Translations under genes and position numbers: made by a program
Source: JAPPLB01 sp965218555
GTDB taxonomy: Bacteria; Acidobacteriota; Terriglobia; Bryobacterales; UBA6623
Reading direction: 5' to 3'
DNA: 64,000 nucleotides
Assembly (NCBI GenBank): GCA_965218555.1
Contig: OZ244625.1
Coordinates: 2,790,001 to 2,854,000 of the forward strand
Shown here: in pieces, positions 26,221-35,081 of the stretch
Numbering within the stretch: the first letter of the stretch is position 1
How the letters are laid out: each line of letters opens with the position of its first letter
The notes under the pieces: generated by a model
What the model saw: only the letters and a program-made list of their open reading frames with translations
What the model was told of the DNA's origin: nothing
Database searches by the model: none

Positions 26221-26625
26221 GTGGGTTACCGGTTGGCGATTGAAACCGTCGTCGTTGCACACTTCCTGTTCATCTTGTTCGTGATCTTCGGGGCGGTCGT
26301 TGCCTGGAAGTACCCGCTACTGCGATGGCTGCACTGGGCCTCCATGACCTACGGCTTGCTGATCGAGATCTTCCATTGGGTCTGCCCGCTAACGTTGGTT
26401 GAAATAGAGTTGCGGCGACTAGGGGGGCTATCCTACTACGACGACAGTTTCATCAGCCACTATTTGCAGCAGATCATCTACCTTGACGCGCCGCGCCGGT
26501 CTTTGATCATGGCCGCGGTCGTTGTCATGACCGTTAATATAGGCTTGTATTGGCTGCTCGGTCGCCGGGACTTTCTCCCGAATCAAGACAGGAAACATGA
26601 ACACGAACCTCCACCGGCAGCGTAA
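26221..26625 (+). CDS. DUF2784 family membrane protein
   Basis: A 134-residue inner-membrane protein starting at GTG 26221 with three or four hydrophobic helices. The signature of the family is visible: 'VVAHFLFILFVIFGAVVAWKYPLLRWLHW' in outline (His and Phe-rich helix 1), 'EIFHWVCPLT' in helix 2, and 'SFISHYLQQIIYLD' in the third segment. Function is unknown. Its 3' end overlaps the start of dctP by 29 bases, so it is the first gene of the TRAP transporter operon by position, although a functional link is uncertain. Confidence 0.8.
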   Translation: MGYRLAIETVVVAHFLFILFVIFGAVVAWKYPLLRWLHWASMTYGLLIEIFHWVCPLTLVEIELRRLGGLSYYDDSFISHYLQQIIYLDAPRRSLIMAAVVVMTVNIGLYWLLGRRDFLPNQDRKHEHEPPPAA

Positions 26626-27613
26626 GTCTGCCGTCGTCCTGATCCTTTTCTGTTCTGTTGTCCTATACTCCTGCGGCGGCGGCGCGGACGGCGATGAGGT
26701 CGAGCTGAAGCTCGGCCATGTTTCTCATCCCGGCGCCTTGGTAGCTGAGTCCGCGGACGAGTTCGCGCGGCGCGCCAACGACAAGCTCAAGGGACGCGCC
26801 ACGGTAACGGTTTTCGGCGCCAGTCAACTCGGCTCGGATGAGGCCTTGTTGCAGAAGCTCCTGCTGGGCACGATCGACTTTTCGCTTCCATCCACGATCA
26901 TGTCGACCGTTGTGGATCAGTTCGGCCTCTTCGAGATGCCCTATCTCGTCGAGGACCGCAAGCACATGAAGCGTATTGAAGAGGCCGTTTTCTGGAGCCG
27001 TCTCGCACCGCTCAGCGAGGAGAAGGGGTACCGGGTCCTGGCCGTATGGGAAAACGGTTTCCGGCACATTACCAACAACGATCATGCGATCCGCACGCCC
27101 GCTGACCTCAGTGGGATCAAGCTCCGCACGCCCAAAGGCCGATGGCGGGTCAAGATGTTCCAGGCCTACGGCGCCAACCCGACCCCGATGCCGCTCTCCG
27201 AAGTGTTCGTCGCACTGCAAACCGGCGTAATGGATGCCCAGGAAAACCCGCTGTCGATGATCTACAGCACGAAATTCCAGGAAGTGCAGAAATACCTCTC
27301 GCTTACGCAACACGTCTACACACCCGCGTACCTTCTTGCCGGAGCAAAAAAGTGGGCCAAGATTCCGGAAGATGTACGTGAGGTCCTCCAAACCACAGCC
27401 CGCGAGACACAAGAGTTCGTCCACCGGCGCGGGGCCGAGATCGACGAAGAGCTGCTGGGCAAACTCAAGGAAGCCGGTCTCGAAGTGAATGAAGTAGACC
27501 GGGCGGCGTTCAAGGAAGCCAGCGCGGCGATCTACCGCGAGTTCGGCGCCAGCGTGGAAGGCGGCGAAGATCTGATTGACCAAGTCGTTGCGCTGCGCCG
27601 GGGACAGGGCTGA
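26597..27613 (+). CDS. dctP: TRAP transporter substrate-binding lipoprotein (DctP)
   Basis: The extracytoplasmic binding protein of a TRAP transporter, 338 residues. It begins with a lipoprotein-type signal ('VVLYSCGGG', likely lipidated Cys). Family features include 'LKLGHVSHPGALVAESADEF', 'VFGASQLGSDEALLQKLLLG', 'PYLVEDRKHMKRI', 'SGIKLRTPKGRW' with the conserved arginine that grips the substrate carboxylate, and 'ALQTGVMDAQENPL'. The substrate is therefore an organic acid such as a C4-dicarboxylate, keto acid or sugar acid. It is followed by the small and large permease genes. Confidence 0.92.
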   Translation: MNTNLHRQRKSAVVLILFCSVVLYSCGGGADGDEVELKLGHVSHPGALVAESADEFARRANDKLKGRATVTVFGASQLGSDEALLQKLLLGTIDFSLPSTIMSTVVDQFGLFEMPYLVEDRKHMKRIEEAVFWSRLAPLSEEKGYRVLAVWENGFRHITNNDHAIRTPADLSGIKLRTPKGRWRVKMFQAYGANPTPMPLSEVFVALQTGVMDAQENPLSMIYSTKFQEVQKYLSLTQHVYTPAYLLAGAKKWAKIPEDVREVLQTTARETQEFVHRRGAEIDEELLGKLKEAGLEVNEVDRAAFKEASAAIYREFGASVEGGEDLIDQVVALRRGQG

Positions 27614-27679
27614 TACTAGTTCGTTGCTTTCCGGCGATCAGGCAGACGCGTTCAGCCTGCTGCCGAACCTCCCGCCTGC

Positions 27680-28171
27680 ATGGCTAGCTTTCGAGCGAAG
27701 TTCGAGCGCCTTCTCGAATCCATTGTTCTGATCCTGCTCGGATCACTGGCTGCATTGGTGGTCGTGGCCGTGCTCTTCCGCAAGGCCGGGGCCTCGATCG
27801 TTTGGTACGACGAGGTGGCCTCGGTCTTGCTGGCTTGGCTCACCTACTACTGTGCATCGCTCGCAGCCCTGAAGCGCGCCCACATCGGCTTTCCGAAGTT
27901 GGTGCTGGCCACGCCTTTGAGACTCCGCAGGGTGCTCTTCGCTGCGCGAGAGATCATCGTCATTGGGTTCTTCGCGATCGTAGCCTGGTCCGGCTGGCAG
28001 GTGCTGATTGTCCTTGAAGGTACGTACCTGGTGAGCCTGCCGTGGGTTCCCACGCAGTTGACGCAATCCGTGATCCCGATCGGGGCTGTTCTGTTCATCG
28101 TGGCGGAACTGCTGAGCTTTATCGATGTGTTGCGGGCTGAGGCTACTGCCGCGGAGGCGTCGCGCCCGTGA
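27680..28171 (+). CDS. dctQ: TRAP transporter small permease (DctQ)
   Basis: A 163-residue protein with four membrane helices in the usual DctQ pattern, including 'YDEVASVLLAWLTYYCASLAALKRAHIGFP' in outline: the WxxxxGAxxAxRxxxHI-type motif is here 'LTYYCASLAALKRAHIGF'. It is the accessory membrane subunit that holds the large permease. It overlaps dctM by four bases (GTGA), which indicates translational coupling, and follows dctP by 66 bases. Confidence 0.9.
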   Translation: MASFRAKFERLLESIVLILLGSLAALVVVAVLFRKAGASIVWYDEVASVLLAWLTYYCASLAALKRAHIGFPKLVLATPLRLRRVLFAAREIIVIGFFAIVAWSGWQVLIVLEGTYLVSLPWVPTQLTQSVIPIGAVLFIVAELLSFIDVLRAEATAAEASRP

Positions 28172-29451
28172 CCGTCTTGCTGATGATCCTCGGGCTGCTC
28201 GCGCTCGTCTTCATCGACGTGCCGATTGCCATTGCCATGGGCGTGGTTGCGATCGTCGCGATGATTGCCGGCTCCGGGCTGGACGTGTTACCCAACGTCG
28301 CCCTCGTGCTCTTTACGGGCGCGACCAAGTTCCCGTTGATTGCGATACCGCTGTTTATCTTGGCGGGCGCCATCATGAACGCCGGCGGGATATCGCAGCG
28401 GCTCATTGCGCTCGCCTCGGCGCTCATCGGGTTCGTTCGCGGCGGGCTGGCCATGGTTACGACCGCCGCCTCGCTCTTCTTCGCGGAAATCTCGGGATCG
28501 GCGGTGGCGGATGTCGCTGCGCTGGGTTCGATCCTGATCCCCGCGATGAAGAAAAAAGGCTACCCGACCTCGTTTGCCGCCGCCGTGACCTCTTCCGCCG
28601 CAACCCTTGCCGTCGTCATACCACCATCGATTCCGATGATCTTGTATGCCGTGATGGCGGGCAGCTCGGTCGTCGAGCTGTTCGTCGCGGGCATCGTCCC
28701 GGGGGTTCTTGGCGGTCTCCTCATGATGGCGGTCACCTATGCCTTGGCCGTGCGGCACGACTACCCTGTCGAAGAGATCTTTCAGTTCAGCCGAGTGAAG
28801 CGGACGTTTCGCGAAGCGGCTTGGGCGCTGCTGCTTCCGGTGATCATCTTGGGCGGTATCTTTGGCGGTTGGGTGACGGCGACCGAAGGCGCCGGTCTCG
28901 CTGTGCTCGCCGCGCTCGTCATCGGCGGCGTGGTCTACCGTGAGCTGACCTGGACGACGATGCGCGGCGCGATGATCGAGGCGGGACAGCAGACAGCCGT
29001 CGTGATGCTTCTTGTGGCGACCTCGGCGCTGCTTGGCGAGCACCTGACCGTGATGCAAGTCCCGCAGCAGATCGCTCGGGGCATCATCGGCCTGACGGAC
29101 GACCCGATCATCGTCCTCGCGTTGCTGAACGTCTTTTTCCTCGTGATTGGGATGTTCCTGCATTCGGCGGCGGCGATCATTCTGGTCGTGCCGATCGTGA
29201 TGCCCTTGGTGAACGCCGCCGGAATCGACCCGGTACACTTTGGACTTGTGGTGACTCTCAACCTGGGGATCGGTCAGCAGACGCCGCCGGTCGCCAGCGT
29301 GCTCGTCACAGCCTGCTCGATCGCCAAAGCCGATATCTGGGAAGTCAGCAAAGTGAACCTGCATTTCATCGCCGTGCTTGCGGCGATGCTCCTGCTCGTC
29401 ACATACGTACCTGCCGTTCCGATGGTGCTGGTCGAGCTTTTCTATCGCTGA
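28168..29451 (+). CDS. dctM: TRAP transporter large permease (DctM)
   Basis: The main sodium-dependent channel subunit, 427 residues and about 11-12 helices. Diagnostic segments are 'FPLIAIPLFILAGAIMNAGG', 'MVTTAASLFFAEISGSAVADVAALGSI' in outline, 'PPSIPMILYAVMAG', 'VPIVMPLVNAAGIDPVHFGL' and 'NLGIGQQTPPVAS', all typical of DctM. Together with dctP and dctQ it forms a complete high-affinity organic-acid importer. The end is convergent with the DinB gene seven bases away. Confidence 0.93.
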   Translation: MTVLLMILGLLALVFIDVPIAIAMGVVAIVAMIAGSGLDVLPNVALVLFTGATKFPLIAIPLFILAGAIMNAGGISQRLIALASALIGFVRGGLAMVTTAASLFFAEISGSAVADVAALGSILIPAMKKKGYPTSFAAAVTSSAATLAVVIPPSIPMILYAVMAGSSVVELFVAGIVPGVLGGLLMMAVTYALAVRHDYPVEEIFQFSRVKRTFREAAWALLLPVIILGGIFGGWVTATEGAGLAVLAALVIGGVVYRELTWTTMRGAMIEAGQQTAVVMLLVATSALLGEHLTVMQVPQQIARGIIGLTDDPIIVLALLNVFFLVIGMFLHSAAAIILVVPIVMPLVNAAGIDPVHFGLVVTLNLGIGQQTPPVASVLVTACSIAKADIWEVSKVNLHFIAVLAAMLLLVTYVPAVPMVLVELFYR

Positions 29452-29457
29452 GTCAGC

Positions 29458-29967
29458 TCAGAACGGCTGTTCATCGGCGGATGGTCCGTACAAAGCGGGC
29501 ACGGGAACGTCGCACAATCTGAGATAGACTCCCAACTGTGCCCGGTGGTGAATCATGTGATTCATTACGAAGCTGCGCAGCACAGCGATTTTCGGCATGG
29601 AAAGGAGTGTCTGCTCGCCGGCCTTCAGCGACCAGGACGCCATCAGCATCTCGTCGCTTGCGCCTGCGATGGCTTCCCGGGCCGCCCGCAGGTTCTTGTC
29701 GAAGGTCTCAAGAGCTGCGGCGCGGCTGCCAAGGGCTTGCACTGTCGGCGGCTTCGTTCCCGGTGGTCCCATGTCGAACGAGTCTTCCTTGACGGTCGTC
29801 ACGGCCCAGGTCAGGAGGTTCGCCAAGTGGGTCGTCAGTCCGCCAACCGTCATGGACTTGTGGTGTGGTTTCCAGTCCCAGCGATCCTCCGGGGCTCGCT
29901 CGAGTGTCTTGCGCGTATTCGCGGTCTCGTGATCAAACTCGGGCAACAGCGATTCGCTCAGCGCCAT
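29458..29967 (-). CDS. DinB family protein
   Basis: A 169-residue four-helix DinB/YfiT-type protein. The metal-binding histidines are in place: one in 'LTTHLANLLTWA' and two in 'NHMIHHRAQLGVYLRL' near the C-terminus. The ATG at 29967 is preferred because GGAGG lies four bases upstream; 29991 is an alternative. Family members include metal-dependent thiol transferases (bacillithiol or mycothiol S-transferases) and many unknowns. No thiol biosynthesis gene is nearby, so the cosubstrate is not known. It is cytoplasmic by sequence. Confidence 0.8.
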   Translation of the reverse strand: MALSESLLPEFDHETANTRKTLERAPEDRWDWKPHHKSMTVGGLTTHLANLLTWAVTTVKEDSFDMGPPGTKPPTVQALGSRAAALETFDKNLRAAREAIAGASDEMLMASWSLKAGEQTLLSMPKIAVLRSFVMNHMIHHRAQLGVYLRLCDVPVPALYGPSADEQPF

Positions 29968-30009
29968 ACATCCTCCCAGCTTCGTCGACAAAGCTCATCT
30001 GAAACCTCG

Positions 30010-30609
30010 TTAGCTCGTCTCCCGTGCAAGTCGGCGAATCGCCGCCAGGATCTTCTCCTCCTGGCCGCTCTCGTCACTCTGGTAGTAGCCCCGGATCCGC
30101 CCCTGTCGATCCACCAGCACGAACCGCAGACTGTGCGTGATTATGCCCGGGTCCGGACTGTCGGGCTGGTCGCCGCCGTCGACGGCGAGCTTGAAGCCGT
30201 CTTTGATGAGGTGGTACAGATCGGTCTTGTCACCGGTCAGAAAGAGCCAACGGTGCGGGTCGGCCTGCCACCGCTTGGCATAATCGGTGAGCACCTCCGG
30301 CGTATCGTTTTCAGGATCCACGCTGAAGGAAACGAGCCGCACGTCGGGCCGATCTTGAAGCGACTCTTGCAGTCGCGACATACGCTGCGACAGTAGCAGG
30401 CAAGGCCCCGGGCATTGCGTGAAGACAAAATTTGCCACCCATACGCGGCCGGCGAGTTCGGAAAGCTCCACCGTCCTTCCGCTGCGCTCGGTGAGAGCGA
30501 AGTCCGGCACCGCGCTCAGGATCGGCAACTCATCGTACTGTGCGGCTTGCTCGGTTCCGCCGCCGCAGCCCAGCGTCACGAGAAGCAAGCCGATCAAGCA
30601 ACAGCGCAT
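30010..30609 (-). CDS. SCO family lipoprotein (Sco1/SenC/PrrC-like)
   Basis: A 199-residue thioredoxin-fold protein anchored by a lipoprotein signal ('LLLVTLGCGGG'). The copper/thiol motif CxxxC is present ('FTQCPGPC') and the distal histidine is in 'GIITHSLRFVLVD', the standard SCO arrangement. SCO proteins deliver copper to the CuA site of cytochrome c oxidase or act as periplasmic thiol-disulfide enzymes. The start at 30609 gives the lipobox; 30681 would add residues before it. No oxidase genes are next to it. The DinB gene follows 42 bases downstream on the same strand. Confidence 0.88.
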   Translation of the reverse strand: MRCCLIGLLLVTLGCGGGTEQAAQYDELPILSAVPDFALTERSGRTVELSELAGRVWVANFVFTQCPGPCLLLSQRMSRLQESLQDRPDVRLVSFSVDPENDTPEVLTDYAKRWQADPHRWLFLTGDKTDLYHLIKDGFKLAVDGGDQPDSPDPGIITHSLRFVLVDRQGRIRGYYQSDESGQEEKILAAIRRLARETS

Positions 30610-30814
30610 TTCCCTATGGTAAGCCTGCAAGCCACTCAGGATTGTGGCGCAAGGCTCCCGCCTTGCCGGGAACTGAGTCATCGGTTCTCTGGCCTCTTGG
30701 GGCGCCCATCGCTGTCCCGACGGCCTGGATCGTGATGATTCGTGGACTCGGTTAGACTGCTAGCCAGGAGAAGGCCGCGAGCGGCCTCTCGCCTTGAGAT
30801 TGCTGGAGCTTGGA

Positions 30815-32410
30815 ATGTTGGCACGAATCGGAATCATTGCGATCTTTCTACTCATGGGCTGTACACCATCCGGACCGGACCGGAAAGCTTCATCGGAGCA
30901 TGAGGACAGCCGCCGGAATCTGTATTTCGGGGATCTTCATAATCACAACTCGATCGGACAGATTCGAGGGTCACTGGAGCGGACTTTCGAGATCGCACCC
31001 AGCCATCTGGATTTCTTTGCGTTCACACCGCAAAGCCAGTGGCCGGATATGCGGGAGATTCCCCAAGGTCGCAATGCGCAGTTCGAACGCGGATTCCAGG
31101 CGGTTCGTGATAACTGGGCCAAGATTCAGCGACTCACCGCAGAGGTAAACAAACCCGGTGAATTCGCGGCGTTTCTAGGGTACGAAGTCCACTATAGCGA
31201 TGGGGATTTCAACATCATTTATCCCGGTGGGGAAGGGGAGCTTGTTCATCTCAAGACGATAAAGGAGTGGCAGGACCATGCACGCGAGACGGACGCGATT
31301 CTGATTCCGCATCATCCGGGCTACCTGCCGTTTTGGCGGGGGTGGGACTGGAGCCGTCTGGATCCGGAGGTGTCGCCGGTCATCGAGATGATGTCCGAGC
31401 ATGGCAACGCCGAGTCGGACCGGTCGCCGATTCGGTACATACGCCACAGTATGGGCGGGCGGTATACGAAGAGCACCGTGCAGTGGCTTTGGAAGACAGG
31501 TGTGCGGACGGGGGTGATCGCGAGTCCGGATGATCATCTCGGGTATCCGGGGGCTTACGGGCAGGGGCTGGCTGCGGTTTGGGCGGACGGGCTGACGCGC
31601 GAGTCGGTCATGGAGGCGATCAAGGCGCGTCGAACGTACGCGGTGAATGCGGACCGGATCGAGCTGGGCTTCAAGTTGAATGGCCGCTGGATGGGCGAGT
31701 CCGTCCCGGCGCAGGGTCGGCGGGATATAGCAGTGAACGTCAAGGGCGAGGACGTGATCGACCGAGTCGAGGTGCTGCGAAACAATCGGGTGATCCACCG
31801 TGTGCACCCAGTGGATCGCGAGCCAACCGAGGCGGCTTGGGACGAGCCGGTGCTGCTGCGGGTGGAGTACGGCTGGGGACCTTGGGCGGATTTCAACATG
31901 CCGCGCACCGCGGACTGGCGGTTTCGGATCGAGTTGAAAGGCGGGGAACTGCTTTCGGTGTCGCCTCATTTTCAGTCGCGGCCGTTTGATGAAGACCGGC
32001 GGGACAAGGTGCTTGGGGTGACGGAGCAGTCGTTTGAGCTGGTTTCCTATACTTCGCGCGAGAAGGCGTATGAGGAGAAACCGACAAAGGACGTCGTGCT
32101 GGAGATCGCCGGTTCACCGGAGACCGAGGTCACGATGGAACTGACGGCTCCGCTACGGCTGACGTTCACCAAGACGCTGGGTGAACTGGCGGAATCAAAC
32201 GAAGTGCTGTTTACGGGCGAGTTTTCGTCTGAGTCGATGTTGTTCCACCGGGTAGTGTTTGCCGATAACTACCGGGCCGAATTCAAGTACTCGGATGAGG
32301 AATCTTCGAGCGCCGGTTGGTATCAGGTTCGCGTCGCGCAGACCAACGGCAGCTACGCCTGGTCGAGTCCGATTTGGGTGGAGGAACGTAACTTCAGTCC
32401 AGCCTATTGA
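30815..32410 (+). CDS. DUF3604 family lipoprotein (PHP-like phosphoesterase fold)
   Basis: A 531-residue secreted lipoprotein (lipobox 'FLLMGC'). The ATG at 30815 has GGAG about eight bases upstream; an in-frame TTG lies at 30794. DUF3604 hallmarks are 'YFGDLHNHNSIG' at the mature N-terminus, 'LIPHHPGYLPFWRGWDW' and 'VIASPDDHLGYPG'; the His/Asp pairs resemble PHP-domain metal sites. The C-terminal third is beta-rich. Members are frequent in Acidobacteriota and Planctomycetes, often near sulfatases or glycan genes, but the reaction is unknown. It is followed after 15 bases by the MBL-ThuA fusion gene, so both may be co-transcribed. Confidence 0.85.
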   Translation: MLARIGIIAIFLLMGCTPSGPDRKASSEHEDSRRNLYFGDLHNHNSIGQIRGSLERTFEIAPSHLDFFAFTPQSQWPDMREIPQGRNAQFERGFQAVRDNWAKIQRLTAEVNKPGEFAAFLGYEVHYSDGDFNIIYPGGEGELVHLKTIKEWQDHARETDAILIPHHPGYLPFWRGWDWSRLDPEVSPVIEMMSEHGNAESDRSPIRYIRHSMGGRYTKSTVQWLWKTGVRTGVIASPDDHLGYPGAYGQGLAAVWADGLTRESVMEAIKARRTYAVNADRIELGFKLNGRWMGESVPAQGRRDIAVNVKGEDVIDRVEVLRNNRVIHRVHPVDREPTEAAWDEPVLLRVEYGWGPWADFNMPRTADWRFRIELKGGELLSVSPHFQSRPFDEDRRDKVLGVTEQSFELVSYTSREKAYEEKPTKDVVLEIAGSPETEVTMELTAPLRLTFTKTLGELAESNEVLFTGEFSSESMLFHRVVFADNYRAEFKYSDEESSSAGWYQVRVAQTNGSYAWSSPIWVEERNFSPAY

Positions 32411-32425
32411 TCATTCTTGTGTACC

Positions 32426-33985
32426 ATGTCTGTACCCGTGTTGAAGCGCCTGCTGTTCTCTTCACTTGTCATGACCGTCACGCTGTCGGCGGCCTCACTG
32501 CTGCCCCATCACGAGGAGGTCGCGCCCGGAGTGCACACCGTCGGTTTCGCGCACGCGCACGGCTCGGCGAACTCAGGCTGGATCGAGTTGCGCGATTCGA
32601 TCGTGCTGGTGGATCTCCCTCGGGGCGTTGGCTTCGCGGACTATCTTTCTGAAGTAGGCAAGGCCGGCCGCAAAACCATCAACCGGCTCGTGCTCACGCG
32701 TTACCACGAGGGTGACGAAAAGATCATCGAGTCGGCGCTTGAGTCGGGAATCGAGGAAGTCGTCGTTTCGCGCGGCATTGCGGAAGACCTGGTGGCGAGT
32801 TCGGATTCTGTATCGCCCGCGCAGTTGCGGGTTTGTAGCGAGCAGGAGCGGATCGTGGACGGGTCCGTTCCCGTGGACTACATCCCGCTGGATCGCACGG
32901 CCGCGGAAGGGGCGGCGGCTGTACATCTGCCAAATAGAAAAGTGCTGTTTGCGGGGCCGGTTGCCGTGAATGGACCGCGCGCGCTGCTGGAGGGAAGCAA
33001 CTCGACCCGCTGGGTGGATGCAATTCGTCGGCTCGAGGAACTTCAACCTGAGAGCGTCGTACCGGCTTTCGGGTCATGGGGTGACGGGCATGTCCTGGCC
33101 CGGATGCGCTGGTATTTGGTCGAATTGCGCCGGCAGGTGGCTTACGGGCTTGCGATGGGCTGGCAGGCGGAGAGGATATTCCCCACGGTCCGATTTCCCA
33201 CTGAATATTCGGTTTGGATTCCCTACGACAGCACCCGCGAAGAAGATGTAAAGCATGTCTATAGGGAAATGACCGTTCCCACCGCTCCGTTCAACGGGCA
33301 GGCGCTCCGCCGGGATGACGCAAGCCCGCAAGCACTGGTGCTCATCTCCGATCGGTATCACGAGCCGGAACACATTGAAATCGCGTTGCGCAAAGTGTTC
33401 GAAGCGACCGCTGTGACTCCGCACTTCACATTCGATACGCGGGCGCTTTCGTCCGAGAACCTCGGGCGGGTGCAGTTGCTCGTCATTCTCAAGGACGGCA
33501 TGCTCTGGCCCGATGGCATCGAGCGCGGCAAGAAATACAAGATTTGGATGACGCCCGAGCAGGAAAAGGCGGTTGTCGACTTTGTCGAAAACGGCGGCGG
33601 CTTCTTGAACCTGCATAACTCGATGGGACTCTATCCGGAAAACGGCCCCTACCTCGACCTTGTCGGCGGACGTTACATCGGCCATGGTCCCCTCGAACGT
33701 TTCCGGGTGATGGTGACGAATCGGGAGCACCCGATTGTGCGGGGAGTCGAGGACTTCTCCGTTGCCGACGAGCAGCATACGCCTCCTTACGATGAGGACA
33801 AGGTCCACGTGTTCCTGCGGAGCCGTTCCGATGACGGCTCGCGGGAAGCGGCGGCCGGCTGGGCTTACGAGCCGGGGCAGGGAAGACTAGTGCATTTGGC
33901 GCCGGGACATACGCGAGAGGCGATGGAGCACCCCATGTTCCAGCGGCTCATGCGGAACGCGGTCACTTGGCTGCTCGAACGCTAG
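32426..33985 (+). CDS. exported fusion: degenerate metallo-beta-lactamase fold + ThuA domain
   Basis: A 519-residue protein with a signal peptide (MSVPVLKRLLFSSLVM). Residues about 30-230 follow the metallo-beta-lactamase fold order ('GSANSGWIELRDSIVLVDLP', 'INRLVLTRYHEGDEKIIESA', 'AAVHLPNRKVLFAGPVAV'), but the metal motif HxHxDH is reduced to RYHEGD, so this half is probably inactive. Residues about 290-515 are a ThuA (trehalose-utilisation) domain of the glutamine-amidotransferase-like fold: 'FVENGGGFLNLHNSMG', 'GGRYIGHGPLERF', 'VADEQHT', 'LVHLAPGHTREAMEHPMF'. ThuA domains are linked to sugar oxidation. The stop codon TAG (33983-33985) coincides with the insertion point of an IS5-family element. 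Confidence 0.8.
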   Translation: MSVPVLKRLLFSSLVMTVTLSAASLLPHHEEVAPGVHTVGFAHAHGSANSGWIELRDSIVLVDLPRGVGFADYLSEVGKAGRKTINRLVLTRYHEGDEKIIESALESGIEEVVVSRGIAEDLVASSDSVSPAQLRVCSEQERIVDGSVPVDYIPLDRTAAEGAAAVHLPNRKVLFAGPVAVNGPRALLEGSNSTRWVDAIRRLEELQPESVVPAFGSWGDGHVLARMRWYLVELRRQVAYGLAMGWQAERIFPTVRFPTEYSVWIPYDSTREEDVKHVYREMTVPTAPFNGQALRRDDASPQALVLISDRYHEPEHIEIALRKVFEATAVTPHFTFDTRALSSENLGRVQLLVILKDGMLWPDGIERGKKYKIWMTPEQEKAVVDFVENGGGFLNLHNSMGLYPENGPYLDLVGGRYIGHGPLERFRVMVTNREHPIVRGVEDFSVADEQHTPPYDEDKVHVFLRSRSDDGSREAAAGWAYEPGQGRLVHLAPGHTREAMEHPMFQRLMRNAVTWLLER

Positions 33986-34002
33986 GGCCTGTTAACACTA
34001 AC
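33986..34002 (+). repeat. left terminal inverted repeat of the IS5-family element
   Basis: GGCCTGTTAACACTAAC, an exact reverse complement of 34780-34796. It starts one base after the ThuA stop codon. Confidence 0.9.
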
Positions 34003-34027
34003 CTCCAAGAATGTTTTATAATAAGGC

Positions 34028-34784
34028 ATGGAGATCACCGAGGAGCAATACCGCCGTATTGAGCCCGTCCTGCCGCGCCAGCGCGGTAACGTGAGCCTGT
34101 CGAATCTCACGGTTTTGAACGCCATCTTATATGTCGCCGAGCAGGGCTGCAAGTGGCGCGGTCTGCCCAAGCGGTTTGGCAACTGGCACACCATCTACAC
34201 CCGCATGAACCGCTGGTCCAACAACGGCGTGCTGGATGCCGTCTTCGAGAAACTCCAGCGCGAGCAACTGGTGCGCATCCGGGTCGAAGCCGTTTCGATG
34301 GACTCCACCATCGTGAAGGTTCATCCCGACGGCACGGGCGCGTTAAAAAAACGGTCCGCAAGCAATCGGCAAATCGCGCGGCGGATGGAGCACCAAGATT
34401 CATCGGGTTGCCGTGAATGCTCGAACGGCGATAACGTTCGCTCTCTCGCCCGGGCAAGCGCACGACGCCCCACAGGGCCGCGATCTGCTGGCCGGCCCCG
34501 GTCCGTTGCCCGCGCCGCTGCCGTTGCTGATGGACCGCGCCTACGAGGACGACCCGACCCGCCAATTGGCGCTGGATTTCGGGTGGATTCCCGTCGTGCC
34601 GCCCCGTCGGACCCGTCTGGAGCCGTGGGAATACGACCACCGGCTCTACCGCCGCCGCAACGAAGTCGAGAGGCTCTTCCGGCGACGCAAGGGCTTCCGG
34701 CGCATCTTCTCGCGTTTCGATAAACTCGATGTGATGTTCCTCGCTTTCCTTCACTCCGCTCTTATCGTCGAGGCCCTGCGTTAG
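34028..34784 (+). CDS. IS5-family transposase in two frames
   Basis: The first frame (from ATG 34028) has the DUF4096-type N-terminal domain ('GCKWRGLPKRFGNWHTIYTR') and the first catalytic Asp ('SMDSTIVKVHPDGTG'). Coding then moves at a run of seven A (34345-34351) into another frame. Read from there it continues 'NGPQAIGKSRGGWSTKIH', then 'PLLMDRAYEDDP' (second Asp) and 'YRRRNEVERLFRRRKGFRRI' (catalytic Glu with the Y-R-E pattern). The second frame is offset +1 (equal to -2) from the first. This is either the slippage used by IS427-type elements or a one-base indel in the A run. The three DDE residues are all present. Confidence 0.85.
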
Positions 34785-34796
34785 TGTTAACAGGCC
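34780..34796 (+). repeat. right terminal inverted repeat of the IS5-family element
   Basis: GTTAGTGTTAACAGGCC, perfect complement of the left repeat. It overlaps the last codons of the transposase. The 285 bases between it and the sensor kinase gene show no gene. Confidence 0.9.
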
Positions 34797-35081
34797 ATAG
34801 TCTTGTAGCACGGGTTCTACGGATATACCGCCTACCTACCAGCAACCCGACACCCGAGGACACAGCGCGGCATGGTGAGAAAAGCAGGCTACCGCTGTGG
34901 GCGGGCGTCTGGACGAAGTAGTAGAGTTTCGTACTCTGGATGAGGCCGGCTTACTCTGATTTCCGGACGGCAGTAAAACCAATGATTCTGCCCTGTGGGG
35001 CGATTTCTCCTTCGGCCTAAGAAACGACAGCTATCTCCGGGGCCGCGGTTGGGCCTGGCATTTTTTGCGGCGCGCTTGTGG

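Larger units (their letters stand above)
33985..34797 (+). mobile_element. IS5-family insertion sequence (IS427-like), about 0.8 kb
   Basis: A compact element bounded by perfect 17-base inverted repeats (33986-34002 and 34780-34796) and flanked by TA on both sides (33983-33984 and 34798-34799), consistent with a TA target duplication. It carries one transposase split over two frames. The length and two-frame layout match the IS427 group of the IS5 family. Removing the element and one TA restores the ThuA gene with its stop codon TAG still in place, so the host gene was not damaged. Confidence 0.85.
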
